In this document: piece by piece, positions 34,486 through 45,450 of the stretch
Numbering within the stretch: position 1 is the first letter of the stretch
Layout of the letters: the number at the start of each line of letters is the position of its first letter
Assembly: GCF_963576675.1 (NCBI RefSeq)
Contig: NC_088916.1
Span: 26,821,501-26,885,500 of the forward strand
Length of the DNA: 64,000 nucleotides
Reading direction: 5' to 3'
From: Euphorbia lathyris
Lineage: Eukaryota; Streptophyta; Magnoliopsida; Malpighiales; Euphorbiaceae
Translations under genes and position numbers: made by a program
Notes under the pieces: model-generated
What the model was told of the DNA's origin: nothing
Seen by the model: only the letters and a program-made list of their open reading frames with translations
Database searches by the model: none

Positions 34486-34999
34486 TAAATACTAGTCGAT
34501 ACTAACGCCTTGTTTGCGTTGTATAATATATCATTTATCATTTTTATGATTGGTATTTTAAAATAGTATATAGTTAATATAATTTTTATTATTGGTTTAG
34601 TGATAATACCTAATATATTATTTGAATTAGTCTGGGATAATATTATGGATAACAATGAATAGGTGTAAAAGAGTAAAAAAAGAAAAATGTAAAAGAGAAT
34701 AAAAAGAATATAAGAAATTGCATGAAATATAAATAAAATAGAAAGTGAAATTCAAATAATTTATTTTTTTTAAATGTAAGTATTTGCTTACTACTTATGA
34801 TATTTTAGAAATATTTTAGTATTTTTTTTCTATAAACGGAAAACTTATATTATGAAGAAAGAAATAAATAAAATATCGTTCTGAATATAATAAGAGACAC
34901 AAACATAAAAATCGATAATTTTCATATAAGAAAGAGATCACGCTCAAACAGTTAAATTATGTAAATATTTTTAGTATCGTATTTTAAAAAGAATTAAAA
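34486..34999. other. AT-rich DNA without recognised gene
   Basis: Begins with CGCCTTGTTTGCGTTGTATA, which resembles a hAT MITE end, but no matching right end was found. Confidence 0.35.
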
Positions 35000-35012
35000 A
35001 TATTTTAGTATC

Positions 35013-35786
35013 ATTTTTTTTATAGAAATTGGGACGAGACAGAACTTGGGCGGGGTGAGCACCCGTGGTCCAAGAACTGACAAACCCGCAATATATTAAT
35101 AAACGAAAAATGAGTGTTTGAACAAGAGAAGATGAAGGAGAACAAAAAAAAAGGGGGGGGGGGAGGAGAAAAGTTTAAGAAAGTCAAGAAAAACGCAAGT
35201 GAGAAATACTACAAATGTAATCATTGATAAACCTGTGGCAAAAAGCATGAGTTGAAGGCCACCAATTGATCACTGAGGAAGAGATTTCAAACTTTGCAAG
35301 TGCATCAACAACTCTATTTCCTTCCCTAAAGATGTGTGAAAAAAGAATGTTCATCCTAGTGCTGAGACAATGCAACCATTCTTGACGAATACTCCAAGGA
35401 ACATCCATGGAACGATGTCTAAGCAGATTAACAACGTATATTGATTCTGACTCAACCCAAAGCTGATGTCAATTTTTCTCTCAAGCAAGTTCAATCGCAA
35501 AAATAGCGGCTCAATTCAGCCATATAAGCAAAAGAATGAGGGGTAGAAAAAACAAAACAGTTTTTGGGAAATCCACGATAGTTGCGAAAAATACCTCCCG
35601 CTCCGGCCTCGCCTAGAGTGCCAAAAGCAGAGCCGTCCACATTAACTTTAACCCAGTCCGGAGGAGATTTATGCCAATGGACCAAAATAATGTTGGGAGC
35701 CGGAGGCGGTCTAGGAGAAGCCAGAAGACGAGATAAGATAACATCATCTCTCCGTGAGGAGCAAAAACCTTTAGAAGTGGCAAAGG
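35013..35786 (-). mobile_element. 5'-truncated LINE, RNase H domain
   Basis: Bounded by a perfect 13-bp duplication, ATATTTTAGTATC (35000-35012 and 35787-35799). The T-run at 35014-35021 is the poly(A) tail in reverse. The minus strand encodes LVHWHKSPPDWVKVNVDGSA, then GEAGAGGIFRNYRG, then, after a frame break near 35470, MDVPWSIRQEWLHCLSTRM and NILFSHIFREGNRVVDALAK. These are the RNase H core and tail of the same LINE class as 22663-28367. FREGNRVVDALAKF has Val where Ala is usual. Confidence 0.85.
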
Positions 35787-36269
35787 ATATTTTAGTATCT
35801 TGAAACATTAAGATTATTATTTATTGTGATGTAAAATTCAACATATATAATAAAAAAAATTATTCATTTCTTGTTAGATATTTTTAAATAGTTAACCCGT
35901 GCGATGCACGGGATATGAAACTTTTATATAATTTAGATAAATAAATAAATTAACATATTTATTTTTAAGTAATTTTATATCATGCTATGCTAAGAAATTT
36001 TTTTATATTATGTATATTTGAAATTAATATATATTTTTTTATTGATAATACAAATTAAATTAAATTAATTTTGAAAATAATTGATTAATTTTTTCATATA
36101 CTTTTAATTAAAGGTGAATGATTTATTTATTTTTACAAAATTAAATGATTTGTACATTTTAGTAATTTTAATATATTTTAATATTTTTTTATAACTGGAA
36201 TTCTGTGAAATAATAATAAAATAAGAGATTAATTAAGAAATATATTAGAATATAATAAAAACCAAAAAT

Positions 36270-36410
36270 TGAATTAAACTACAATTAAAATTAAAAATTA
36301 TATTTACGATACAAAAGAATTACAATCTATGTTAAACAAAAATCGAATTAAACTATAATTAAAATTAAATATTACATTTAAGATACAAAATAATTACATC
36401 CTATTGAAAA
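36270..36410. repeat. Tandem repeat, two ~75-bp units
   Basis: Two near copies of an AT-rich unit beginning AAAAATTGAATTAAACTAC and AAAAATCGAATTAAACTAT. Each runs through TTAAAATT, ATTAC(A/G) and GATACAAAA(G/T)AATTACA. No coding meaning seen. Confidence 0.6.
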
Positions 36411-37029
36411 TGGAAGCAATATTAATATATTATGCTATAAACTATTACAACCAATATTTTTCTAATATTGCATACGAAGAAACTTTATCAATTCAATATG
36501 TTACATATAAAAAAAATAAATTCATAAGAATTAGTCACAAATTCATCTTGGTGATAATCATTTTGCTTGATGGAATTTTATGATCACCAAAGATTCGAAT
36601 TCAATTATTCATTCTGCTACAATAACCCAATATATCCAATTGAGCCAGGTTAAGGTGATGATTTATTATATTTTCATCTTGTAATATCTCATCAAGACAT
36701 TCAATTAATGTGTTCTTCATTCCTTCACTGTATAGAATATCAGTAACGCTCGCAGATATCACTTATCTGACTTTATTAATATTTTTTAATAATTATATAT
36801 TCTTAAATTTTGTAAGCAAGAAAAACAAATAAAAGAATAGAAAACAAAAATGAAGGGAAAAAAGATAATTAGGAGAGAACTATCTTCCTCTCGTTTTTTT
36901 TTCGAAAATAAGAGAGAATGTCAGGATATAAGTATATAAAGATGAGAGTGGAAATACTTTTTACCCATTAATTAAATTTTTTATTTTTTTAATGAAGTAT
37001 TAAGTCCATAAATTAATTTTAGTTAAATA

Positions 37030-37122
37030 TGTTATAAATAATGTAATGGATGACCATTATACCCCTGTTATATCTATATATATGTTACACCCATAAGTAA
37101 TGAGATACACACATTTACAACA
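37030..37122 (+). repeat. 5' LTR (93 bp) of the copia element
   Basis: TGTTATAAATAATG to ATTTACAACA. It contains a TATATCTATATATATG stretch that could act as a TATA region. At 93 bp it is far shorter than most copia LTRs. One mismatch to the 3' copy. Confidence 0.92.
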
Positions 37123-37228
37123 CGTTATCAGCACGAAACCCTAGCCGTCTGAGCACGCCTCCCATCAATCGTGGACGATCCTAGCCACTATCGTTTTTAT
37201 TCAATTTGTTGCGCTATCGGTTCAGAAC

Positions 37229-40200
37229 ATGGATAGTGAAGAATTATGTCTAGCAGACAGTGCAACTACTCATACCATACTGAGAAGTAGGAAATATTTC
37301 TCTCATTTGACAATGAAAGAAACTTGTGTTAATACTATATCGGGTAGTTCAAAGATTATTGAAGGCTCCGGAAGAGCAAATATATTATTATCTATGGGAA
37401 CGAAATTTGACATTATGGATGCATTATACTCTCCCAAGTCTCAAAATTTTTTTATTGAGTTTTAAAGATATCCGTCAGAATGGATATCATATTGAGACAA
37501 TAAGTGAAGGAAACGTAGAATACCTTCAAATCACGAGTATTACCCAAGGCACTAAACATGTTGTTGAGAAATTACATGCATTCTCCACTGGATTGTACTA
37601 CACTAATATTAGTACAATTGAATCATATGCTATAGTAAACCAGAAGTTTACTGATAATGTTACTATTTGGCATGACCGATTAGGCCATCCGGGTTCAATA
37701 ATGATGCGAAAAATAATAAAAAATTCATGTGGACATTCATTGAAGAACCAGCAGATTCTTCCTAATGATTTTACATGCGCTGCTTGCTCACAAGGAAAAT
37801 TAATAATTAGGTCTTCACCAGCCAAAGTTATACATGAATCAATCAATTTTCTAGAACGCTTACAAGGAGATATTTGTGGGCCAATTCACCCACCGTGTGG
37901 ATCATTTAGATATTTTATGGTTTTAATCGATGCCTCGACTAGATGGTCACACGTCTCCCTATTATCAACTCGCAACCTGGCGTTTGCGAGATTACTTGCT
38001 CAATTAATTAGATTAAGAGCACATTTTCCAGATTTTCCTTTGAAGGCAATTCGCCTCGATAATGCTGGTGAATTCACTTCACAAGCTTTTAATGATTATT
38101 ATATGTCCATTGGGATAAATGTTGAACATCCTGTAGCTCATGATCATACACAAAATGGTCTAGCTGAATCGTTAATTAAACGTTTGCAGTTGATTGCTAG
38201 ACCATTACTTATGAAGTCCAAACTTCCAATATCAGCTTGGGGACATGCTATATTACATGCAGCAGCATTAATTCGCATCAGGCCAACGAGTAATCAACAA
38301 TTCTCCCCATCACAATTGGTTCTTGGTCAGGAACCAAATATTTCTCATTTGAAAGTTTTTGGATGTGCGGTATATGTTCCAATTGCTCCACCACAACGCA
38401 CTAAGATGGGTCCTCAAAGGAGGATGGGAATATATGTTGGTTTTGAATCCCCATCAATCATTAAGTATCTAGAGCCAGCTACTGGAAATCTATTTAAGGC
38501 TCGATTTGCTGACTGTCATTTTAATGAGTCAGTTTTTCCAACATTAGGGGGAGAAAAGAAACAGTTGGAAAAAGAAATCAGTTGGAATGAATTATCTCTG
38601 TCTCATTTTGAGACTCGTACTAAAGAATGTGAAATAGAAGTTCAAAAGATAATTCATTTACAAAACTTAGCGAATCAATTGCCAGATGCATTTTCTGACC
38701 CAAAGAGAGTGACCAAATCACATATTCCAGCTGTAAATGCTCCAAATATAATTGAAGTCCCTGAAGGACAACATCCAACTGCTAATGAGTCTCACACACG
38801 CATGAAGCGTGGTAGACCTATCGATTCCAAAGATAAGAATCCTCGAAAAAGAAAAGGAGCAGAAATTGACAATGGCCTTTCCGAGGAACCAAAGAACAAT
38901 GAAGGATCTCCTGAAGAGACTATAAACATGACAAAGAAAGAAAGTCAGGTACCTGAGAATGAAGAGATCTCTATTAATTATGTCATGTCTGGAATAAAAT
39001 GGAATCGAAATAAAATCGACGTCGATGAAATTTTTGCATGCAATGTAGCAGTTGATGTTATGGATAAAAATGAGGATCATGAACCAAAATCCATTGAGGA
39101 GTGTACACAAAGTAATGATTGGCCAAAATGGAAAGAAGCAATTGAGACAGAATTGAAATCTCTTGCAAAGAGAAAAGTATTTGGACCTGTAGTCCGTACA
39201 CCTAAAGGTGTAAAACCAGTGGGACATAAATGGGTCTTTGTGAGAAAAAGGAATGAAAATGGTGAAATTGTGAGATATAAAGCACGCTTGGTTGCACAAG
39301 GATTCTCACAAAGACCTGGAATTGATTATGAAGAAACATATTCTCCTGTGGTGGATGCAACTACTTTTAGGTTTCTCATAAGTCTGGCAATGAGAGAAGG
39401 ACTTGATTTACGTTTAATGGACGTAGTCACAGCCTACTTATATGGTCCACTGGATAATGAAATTTATATGAAAGTCCCGGAACGATTTAAACTGCCAGAA
39501 GCAGCAAGATCTAGTTCTCGAGAACATTACTGCATAAAGTTAAATAGATCTCTTTATGGATTGAAACAATCAGGGCGTATGTGGTATAATCACCTTAGTG
39601 AATATTTGATAAGAGAAGACTATAAGAATGACCCTATCAGCCCGTGCATTTTTATTAAGAGATTTGGGTCTGGATTTATCATAATTGCAGTGTATGTTGA
39701 TGATTTAAATATCATCGGAACTCCTGAAGAGATTTCACATACAGTGGAATATTTGAAAAAAGAATTTGAGATGAAAGATCTTGGAAAGACAAAATTTTGC
39801 TTGGGATTGCAAATTGAACATCTGAAAGATGGAATACTTCTGCATCAAACAACATACACAGAAAAGGTGCTTAAGAGATTCTATTTTGATCAAGCACACC
39901 CGTTGAGTAGCCCAATGGTTGTAAGATCACTTGATGTGGATAAGGACCCATTCCGTCCTCGGGAAAGCAATGAAGAAGTTCTTGGTCCAGAAGTACCATA
40001 CTTAAGTGCAATTGGGGCATTGATGTACCTTGCTAGTCATACAAGACCCGACATATCATTTTCTGTGAATTTGTTAGCAAGGTTTAGCTCATGTCCAACC
40101 CGAAGGCACTGGAATGGGATTAAACATGTATTCCGTTACCTTCAAGGTACGAAAGATATGGGCTTATTCTTTTCTAACCAGTCCAAAGAGGACTTGATTG

Positions 40201-40691
40201 GTTTTGCTGATGCAGGATATTTGTCTGATCCTCATACTGCTCGATCACAAACGGGATATGTGTTTACATGTGGTGATACGACAATTTCTTGGCGTTCTAT
40301 GAAGCAAACCATAGCAGCTACTTCTTCTAATCATTCAGAAATTTTAGCTATTCATGAAGCTAGTCGTGAATGTGTATGGTTACGGTCTGTAACTCAACAT
40401 ATTCGAGAAGATTGTGGTCTATCTACCGGAAAAGAAGCTCCAACAGTTTTGTATGAAGATAATGCTGCATGTATTACACAACTGAAGGAAGGATACATTA
40501 AAGGAGATAGAAAGAAGCATATCTTACCAAAATTCTTCTTCACCCATGATCTACAAAAGAATGGTAATGTGAAAGTTCAACAGATTCGTTCAAGTGACAA
40601 TTTGGCGGATTTATTCACCAAGGCGCTTCCAACTGCTACTTTCAAGAAGTTAGTTTATCGCATTGGATTGCGTCGTTGTAAAGATTTTTAG
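37229..40691 (+). pseudogene. Copia pol: protease, integrase, RT, RNase H (one frameshift)
   Basis: The first ATG opens MDSEELCLADSATTHTILRS, the protease with D-S-A at its active site. A single-base shift in a run of seven T (about 37447-37453) separates it from the rest; relatives read ALYS...NLLSFKDIRQNGYH. Integrase: zinc-binding WHDRLGHPG...CAACSQGK, then GDICGPIH, RLDNAGEFTSQAF and NGLAESLIKR (D, D, E). RT: KWVFVRKRNENGEIVRYKAR, LMDVVTAYLYGPLDNEIYMK and YVDDLNIIG. RNase H: GFADAGYLSDPHTARSQTGY, HSEILAIHEASRECVW and YEDNAACI, ending DLFTKALPTATFKKLVYRIG. Without gag it cannot form particles and would need proteins from an intact relative. Confidence 0.92.
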
Positions 40692-40840
40692 CTATGTATT
40701 CATGAGGGGGAGTAAATGCGTGCTGCACTCTTTTCCTTGACCATGGTTTTTCCCACTGGGTTTTCCTGGTAAGGTTTTTAATGAGGCAGCATCCCCAAGC
40801 GCATTTACTTATTTTTGTATAATGGACATCCAAGGGGGAG

Positions 40841-40933
40841 TGTTATAAATAATGTAATGGATGACCATTATACCCCTGTTATATCTATATATATGTTACA
40901 TCCATAAGTAATGAGATACACACATTTACAACA
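40841..40933 (+). repeat. 3' LTR (93 bp) of the copia element
   Basis: Identical to 37030-37122 except T at 40901. Preceded by the purine tract CCAAGGGGGAG. Followed by the duplicated AAATA. Confidence 0.92.
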
Positions 40934-40938
40934 AAATA

Positions 40939-41377
40939 GAATTAAATTGCAATTGTAACTACTCAGTACAAAAAAAATGTTTTATAATTAATATGTGAAA
41001 TTAATTCTATTAATTAGAATCATTATGCTCAACATTTGAGAATTTGAAGAGATTCAAATAATAATATTTTTTTAATTAATATTTTTCAACAACTTGTCCT
41101 ATGATCATGTTTCATTTTCATGTGTTAAAAACTCTTGAAATACTGACAATTTTGTACAAACCACAATATAATAGTTAAAAACTATATAACCCAATGTTGC
41201 AAAAACAATTATCTCAATATCCTATAAGTAATGTACATTTTTAGGATTTTGAGCATCATCCAAATTCTTCAAGAATAAACATCTTATCAAGTGTATTAGA
41301 CGCTTACAATCTCTTTGTCTAGAGAACTGGAAAAAAATAACTTCTTGATAATAATAATAATATAAGATAATTTATAA
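40939..41377. other. AT-rich DNA between copia and MULE
   Basis: No gene frame or repeat boundary recognised. Confidence 0.45.
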
Positions 41378-41386
41378 TTGAAATAA

Positions 41387-42088
41387 GGCAAAAAGCATCA
41401 TGAGGCCCCTGATCTTTCATTGTTTGGTGCATTAAGCCCTCGATCTTTTATTTAGACACATTGAGTCTCTGATCTTTCACCATTTGGTGCATTAAGCCCT
41501 CAATCTTTCATTTAGACACATTGAGCCCTTGATCTTTCATATATGGGTGTATTAGGTCCTTCCATAAATCAATTAATATATAGGTTTATTAAGGGCATGT
41601 TTGGTGTGACAACAAATGATGTTCTAAAAATAACAAATTCTAAAATAAAAAATATATTATACAAATTAATAAAAATTAATTTGTATAATATATTTATAAA
41701 AACTAGGGGACTAATAAATTATTTACCCTTGATAAAATTACCCTTCTTATTTCCACAAAAGGTGCTTCAATTTTAACATTATTTTTATTTTTAGAACATA
41801 ATTATCAAAAAACAAGGTTTTATTGTGTTCAATAAATTTTTAATTTTTAATTTAAATTATTTTTATTAATTTGTATAATATATTTTTTATTTTAGAATTT
41901 GTTATTTTTAGAACATCATTTGTTGTCACACCAAACATGCCCTTAATAAACCTATATATTAATTGATTTATGGAAGGACCTAATGCACCCATATATGAAA
42001 GATCAAGGGCTCAATGTGTCTAAATGAAAGATCGAGGGCTTAATGCACCAAACAATGAAAGATCAGGGGCCTTAGGATGCTTTTTGCC
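41387..42088. mobile_element. MULE-type foldback element
   Basis: 702 bp, starting GGCAAAAAGCATCATGAGGC and ending with the inverted counterpart. It has a perfect 9-bp duplication, TTGAAATAA (41378-41386 and 42089-42097), the size expected for Mutator-like elements. The arms pair over more than 200 bp each. They include repeated CTTTCATTGTTTGGTGCATTA and ATTTAGACACATTGAG blocks and an inner arm with GGGCATGTTTGGTGTGACAA. No transposase. The ORF at 41543 lies within an arm and is not a gene. Confidence 0.88.
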
Positions 42089-42097
42089 TTGAAATAA

Positions 42098-42417
42098 ATT
42101 TATTGTAAGTATAATATTTCAGTACCTCTTTAATATTTTATTCAATATGTCTCCAACTTCAATGAACAACTATGGTGTGAAACTTTATATCTATTTATAC
42201 CAAAATGCATAAAAATAAAAATACAATCCATATCAGTTAGATAAACTTAAACTAAAAAAAAGAGTGGATTTCACCAGGTTCCGAATTAGAAAAATTAATC
42301 TAACTTCACTTAAAGCCAAAAATCTAAGTTTTAGTTAGAGCTAATAATCGAAATGATAACACTTAGCAACATATATTAAAAAAGAATGCACATATATAAA
42401 ATCTTTATTTTAGTCAT
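42098..42417. other. AT-rich DNA without recognised gene
   Basis: Nothing recognised between the MULE duplication and the tandem repeat at 42418. Confidence 0.4.
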
Positions 42418-43130
42418 TTTGAAAGAAAAAAAGACAAATAAAACGGAAAACATGGATAAGGTAGCGATAGGTATGGAACCTAAGTAACGGCAGAAATGAA
42501 ATTTCATCTCTTAAAGATGGAACTATAACAACTATTGTTTAATAAAAATAAAATAACAACACAATTGATAACAAAAATAACTATAATATATGAAAAAAAT
42601 CGAATAATTACCTTGAGAAACATAAGAATTCTTGTGATTTTTGACATTTTTGTGTTTTCCGATTTTAGTTGTCCATGCATCTTCTATTTCTATCGGATTT
42701 CTTCAATTGAAGATATCAGTTTGAAAAAAAAAGACAAATAAAAAAGAAAACATGATAAGGTGGCGAGAGGTATGGAACCGGGGGTAACGGCAGAAATGAA
42801 TCTAAAAGATAAAACTATAACAACTATTGTTTAATAAAAATAAAACAACAACACAATTGAGAACAAAATAACTATAATATATGGAAAAAAATCGAATAAT
42901 TACCTTCATAAATATGATACTATCTATCATGGCAAATGAATATGACAGTATATAACCTGGGTAACGACAGAAATGGATCTGAAAGATGAAATTATAACAA
43001 TTATTTTTTAATAAAAATAAAACAACAACACAATTGAGAACAAAATAACTACAATATATGGAAAAAAAAATCGAATAATTACCTTCAGAAATATGATACT
43101 ATCTATCGTGGCTAATGAATATGATGGTGG
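42418..43130. repeat. Three degenerate tandem copies
   Basis: Three copies anchored on GGTAACGACAGAAATG-like sequence (near 42485, 42783 and 42960). Each is followed by ACTATAACAACTATTGTTTA, AAAACAACAACACAATTGA and AAAATCGAATAATTACCTT. The first copy carries an extra ~120 bp after ATTACCTT. The unit is not coding. Confidence 0.75.
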
Positions 43131-43714
43131 AATACTATCTATCATGCTTTATATAGAAGTTTATTTGTGACTTTTGAATTTCCTTTGCTTTGTGTTTTTT
43201 CATTTTCCTGAAACTCTTACTTCTTTTATTATTTTAATTAATGGGCTAGTTTAATATATTATAAATTTAAATTTATTATTTTTAATTAATTAAATTTTTT
43301 TAATTTTGATTTTTTACTACGATGACAACTCATTAAAAAAGCCTCTAAAACACTTTTCTTCAATTCTCTCTACTTTCGCTATATTTATATATAGTATAGA
43401 TAGTATAGATAAGTGAAGTAATAATTTAATCTACGCTTTAAACAAAGTTTCTTTTTAGATTTATATGAATAATTCTTTATGTATAACTATAAATAATTAT
43501 TATTTAATGGAATTTTAAATTATTTTAGTTATTTCATATTTGCTCGGATAGCTTTTAGTTATTAGGTTCTTTATTAAAAAAATTAATTTATTACGTTTTC
43601 TTTATATATATATATATATATATATTATTCTGTTTACTTGTTCACATTTTTCCATACATTTTATATAAAATTTCAAATCCATATGTATAATCATTTTTTT
43701 CTTATTCTAATGCT
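43131..43714. other. AT-rich DNA with (TA)n microsatellite
   Basis: Contains repeated TATAGTATAGA near 43390-43410 (the possible Helitron end) and a (TA)n run at about 43603-43626. No gene. Confidence 0.45.
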
Positions 43715-44160
43715 GATTGAGCTAGTTTGCTTGATGATCGAAAGTCCACGATTGGATATGATGTTACCTTAGCTCCAAAATTATTTCCTAGAGTTTGTGG
43801 AAGCAACACTCTATTTCTCGCTCCTTCATCGAGGCTAGACATAAGACCCTCTCTACGACGTGGTATGAAGTTCTTTTGTTACAATAGTTACTCCATGAGT
43901 TTCAGTTTGTGGTCCCTTCTCCTACCCTTAGTCCTGATCATCCCGGTGCCACTTATCTTACCTTAAACCCGATGTTCCATACACGGAGAAAACACTTAGA
44001 AATTGATTTTCATTTTATTCAAATTATACTACTCGAAAGAAGTTACGTGTTCAGTTTGTCTACTCGACATTAACAATATTTTGAAAAAGGCATTATCTCG
44101 AGGTTGTTTTGAAGCATTGCATGCCAATTTGAAATTCCTATGCTCAACTTGTGGGGGTAT
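43715..44160 (+). pseudogene. Ty1/copia RNase H end, decayed
   Basis: Successive frames give LLDDRKSTIGYD, then LGSKIIS-SLWKQHSISRSF and IEARHKTL, then [20 protein letters not shown] and [18 protein letters not shown]. These match the end of copia pol (DDRKSTSGY, RSSTEAEYR, NPVFHSRTKHIEID in relatives). Several frameshifts and stops. The 79-codon ORF at 43727 mixes true and false frames. Confidence 0.75.
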
Positions 44161-44310
44161 GATAGAACCCTATACGGTTTAAGATTACTTGAGTATGAAA
44201 TTATTATTTATCCTTAACTCTTTTGTATTTCTTTCCTAAAATAGAATTCTATGTAAGGGTTGTATATAAATTTACTTACGTGTCTTGTGTTCATTCACTG
44301 AATATATGAT
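44157..44310 (+). repeat. Probable 3' LTR of the copia relic
   Basis: A CTTGTGGGGG purine tract is followed by TATGATAGAACCCTATACGG. A TATATAAA box lies near 44263, and the stretch ends near TTCATTCACTGAATA. This is the common layout of copia 3' LTRs, but no 5' partner is present. Confidence 0.45.
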
Positions 44311-44599
44311 TTGCCAGAGGTTTTCACTGAAAACTCCATAATATGCAATTAACCAATTTTTATAAATAAAAGCACTAACTCTCACAAAGAATACTTTGAA
44401 AAAGTAAAATCGACTCAAATATATAAAGAGCCATATAGACAATTGGTTACTTAAATAATTTGATGTGTCTCATTCTTAGAATCACGTTGAGTGTGAAACA
44501 AATAGTAATGGGTAACTTAACATTAGATACAAGACTCTAATGTCATATAAATAAAGGTTTGACACACCAGAAAAGTTAGAAATTACAATAAAAACTATT

Positions 44600-44900
44600 A
44601 TTAGAGTTTAACTATCAGCTTAAACTTTTGGTTCAAATGATCATGTGACATGATATCATAACCTCTTAGATCAAATGGTCAAATCCAAACAACTACCATT
44701 TATTAAATGAATTTCAATATATGACGAGATGAGGATGTGTTGCACATATTTCAAATCTAGGAAAGTTCGCGTGTGTTGATGTGATAGACTTTATGATAAA
44801 AGTTTAAGCCTTTTGCTCAAATTATTATTTTACATGGTATCAGAGCTTAGACCATGTAGTCAAGAGTTCGAATCCTAACAACCATAGTGGAATTTCAAAA
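44600..44900 (+). mobile_element. tRNA-like SINE or TRIM fragment (weak)
   Basis: Two related blocks, AAACTTTTGGTTCAAATGAT (44620s) and AAGCCTTTTGCTCAAATTAT (44808 on), are each followed by a CATG(G/A)TATCA motif. The second reads GGTATCAGAGCTTAGACCAT, then GAGTTCGAATCCTAACA, resembling A and B boxes of a tRNA-derived repeat. No TSD was fixed. Confidence 0.35.
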
Positions 44901-45267
44901 CATGGACATGGATAAATACAGTATGGGACCAATTGGCACTTGCCTAGCTAATTCTTAAAAAAATTGACTTAGTATATTAGGCTTCTCTAAACTTGGTCAA
45001 AAAAAAAAAAAAAAAAAATACTCGTAGGTCCCCTTAGTTTACATAGTGTTTTATTAGCCCTGAACTTACTTAAAGTTGTATATTGGCTACTTGAATTTGT
45101 TTGAAGGAACATATTGAATTCCTAACCTTGCTTATAAAATGATATACATTTATATTTATCTCAATCATATCTTGCTCAACCACGTGGACTTAGGGGGTTA
45201 CTCATGTCCCTTTAAGCAAGTGTAGAGGCTAATGAGGCACGATGTAAATTTATAAGACTAAGACTCT

Positions 45268-45412
45268 GTTCTTTTTAACTGAAATTAAGTAAACTGAACT
45301 GAATACTAATAAGTAATGATAAATTACTGAAATGAACTAACTGATTACTGAACTAAACTGAACTGAAATTACTGATACTGAAATTAAGTGACAAAGAACA
45401 TTTTCTAATCGA
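45268..45412. mobile_element. Short MITE with TGTTCTTT ends
   Basis: About 145 bp, with TGTTCTTTTTAACT at the left and the inverted AGTGACAAAGAACA at the right. The interior is built of AACTGAA/ACTGAACTGA repeats. It shares its motif style with the larger element at 45451-46352 and could be a short derivative. Confidence 0.6.
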
Positions 45413-45450
45413 TATTTTTGCACCAAGTTCATTGGGCACTAGATGCATTA

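Larger units (their letters stand above)
37030..40933 (+). mobile_element. Short-LTR, gag-less Ty1/copia element
   Basis: A 3904-bp insertion with 93-bp LTRs (37030-37122 and 40841-40933) that differ at one base (37090 C, 40901 T). It has a perfect 5-bp duplication, AAATA (37025-37029 and 40934-40938), a primer-site-like CGTTATCAGCACGA directly after the 5' LTR and the purine tract CCAAGGGGGAG before the 3' LTR. Only about 107 bp separate the 5' LTR from the protease start, so no gag is present. Pol is open over 1121 codons apart from one frameshift next to the protease. Structure and LTR identity indicate a recent insertion. Confidence 0.93.
35893..43410 (-). mobile_element. Possible Helitron-type element with nested insertions
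   Basis: The left end has a hairpin, CCCGTGC-GAT-GCACGGG (35896-35912), preceded by GTTAA. On the minus strand this gives a GC-rich hairpin a few bases before TTAACTAT, like a Helitron 3' end whose CTRR has decayed. The right end (about 43385-43410) reads on the minus strand as TCTATACTATCTATACTATA, a typical 5' TC start. Internal tandem repeats (36270-36410 and 42418-43130) are common in such elements. No Rep/helicase frame remains. The copia at 37030 and the MULE at 41387 lie inside. The ends were not confirmed. Confidence 0.33.

Noticed and set aside
34486..34999. Second hAT MITE starting CGCCTTGTTTGCG
   Set aside because: A matching inverted end and a TSD could not be found.
38718..39299. 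193-codon minus-strand ORF
   Set aside because: Opposite the copia polyprotein, Phe/Ser-rich, as expected from the reverse of an AAA/GAA-rich frame.
43727..43966. 79-codon ORF as a membrane peptide gene
   Set aside because: Its first part is copia RNase H (DDRKSTIGY); the hydrophobic end comes from a shifted frame of the same pseudogene.
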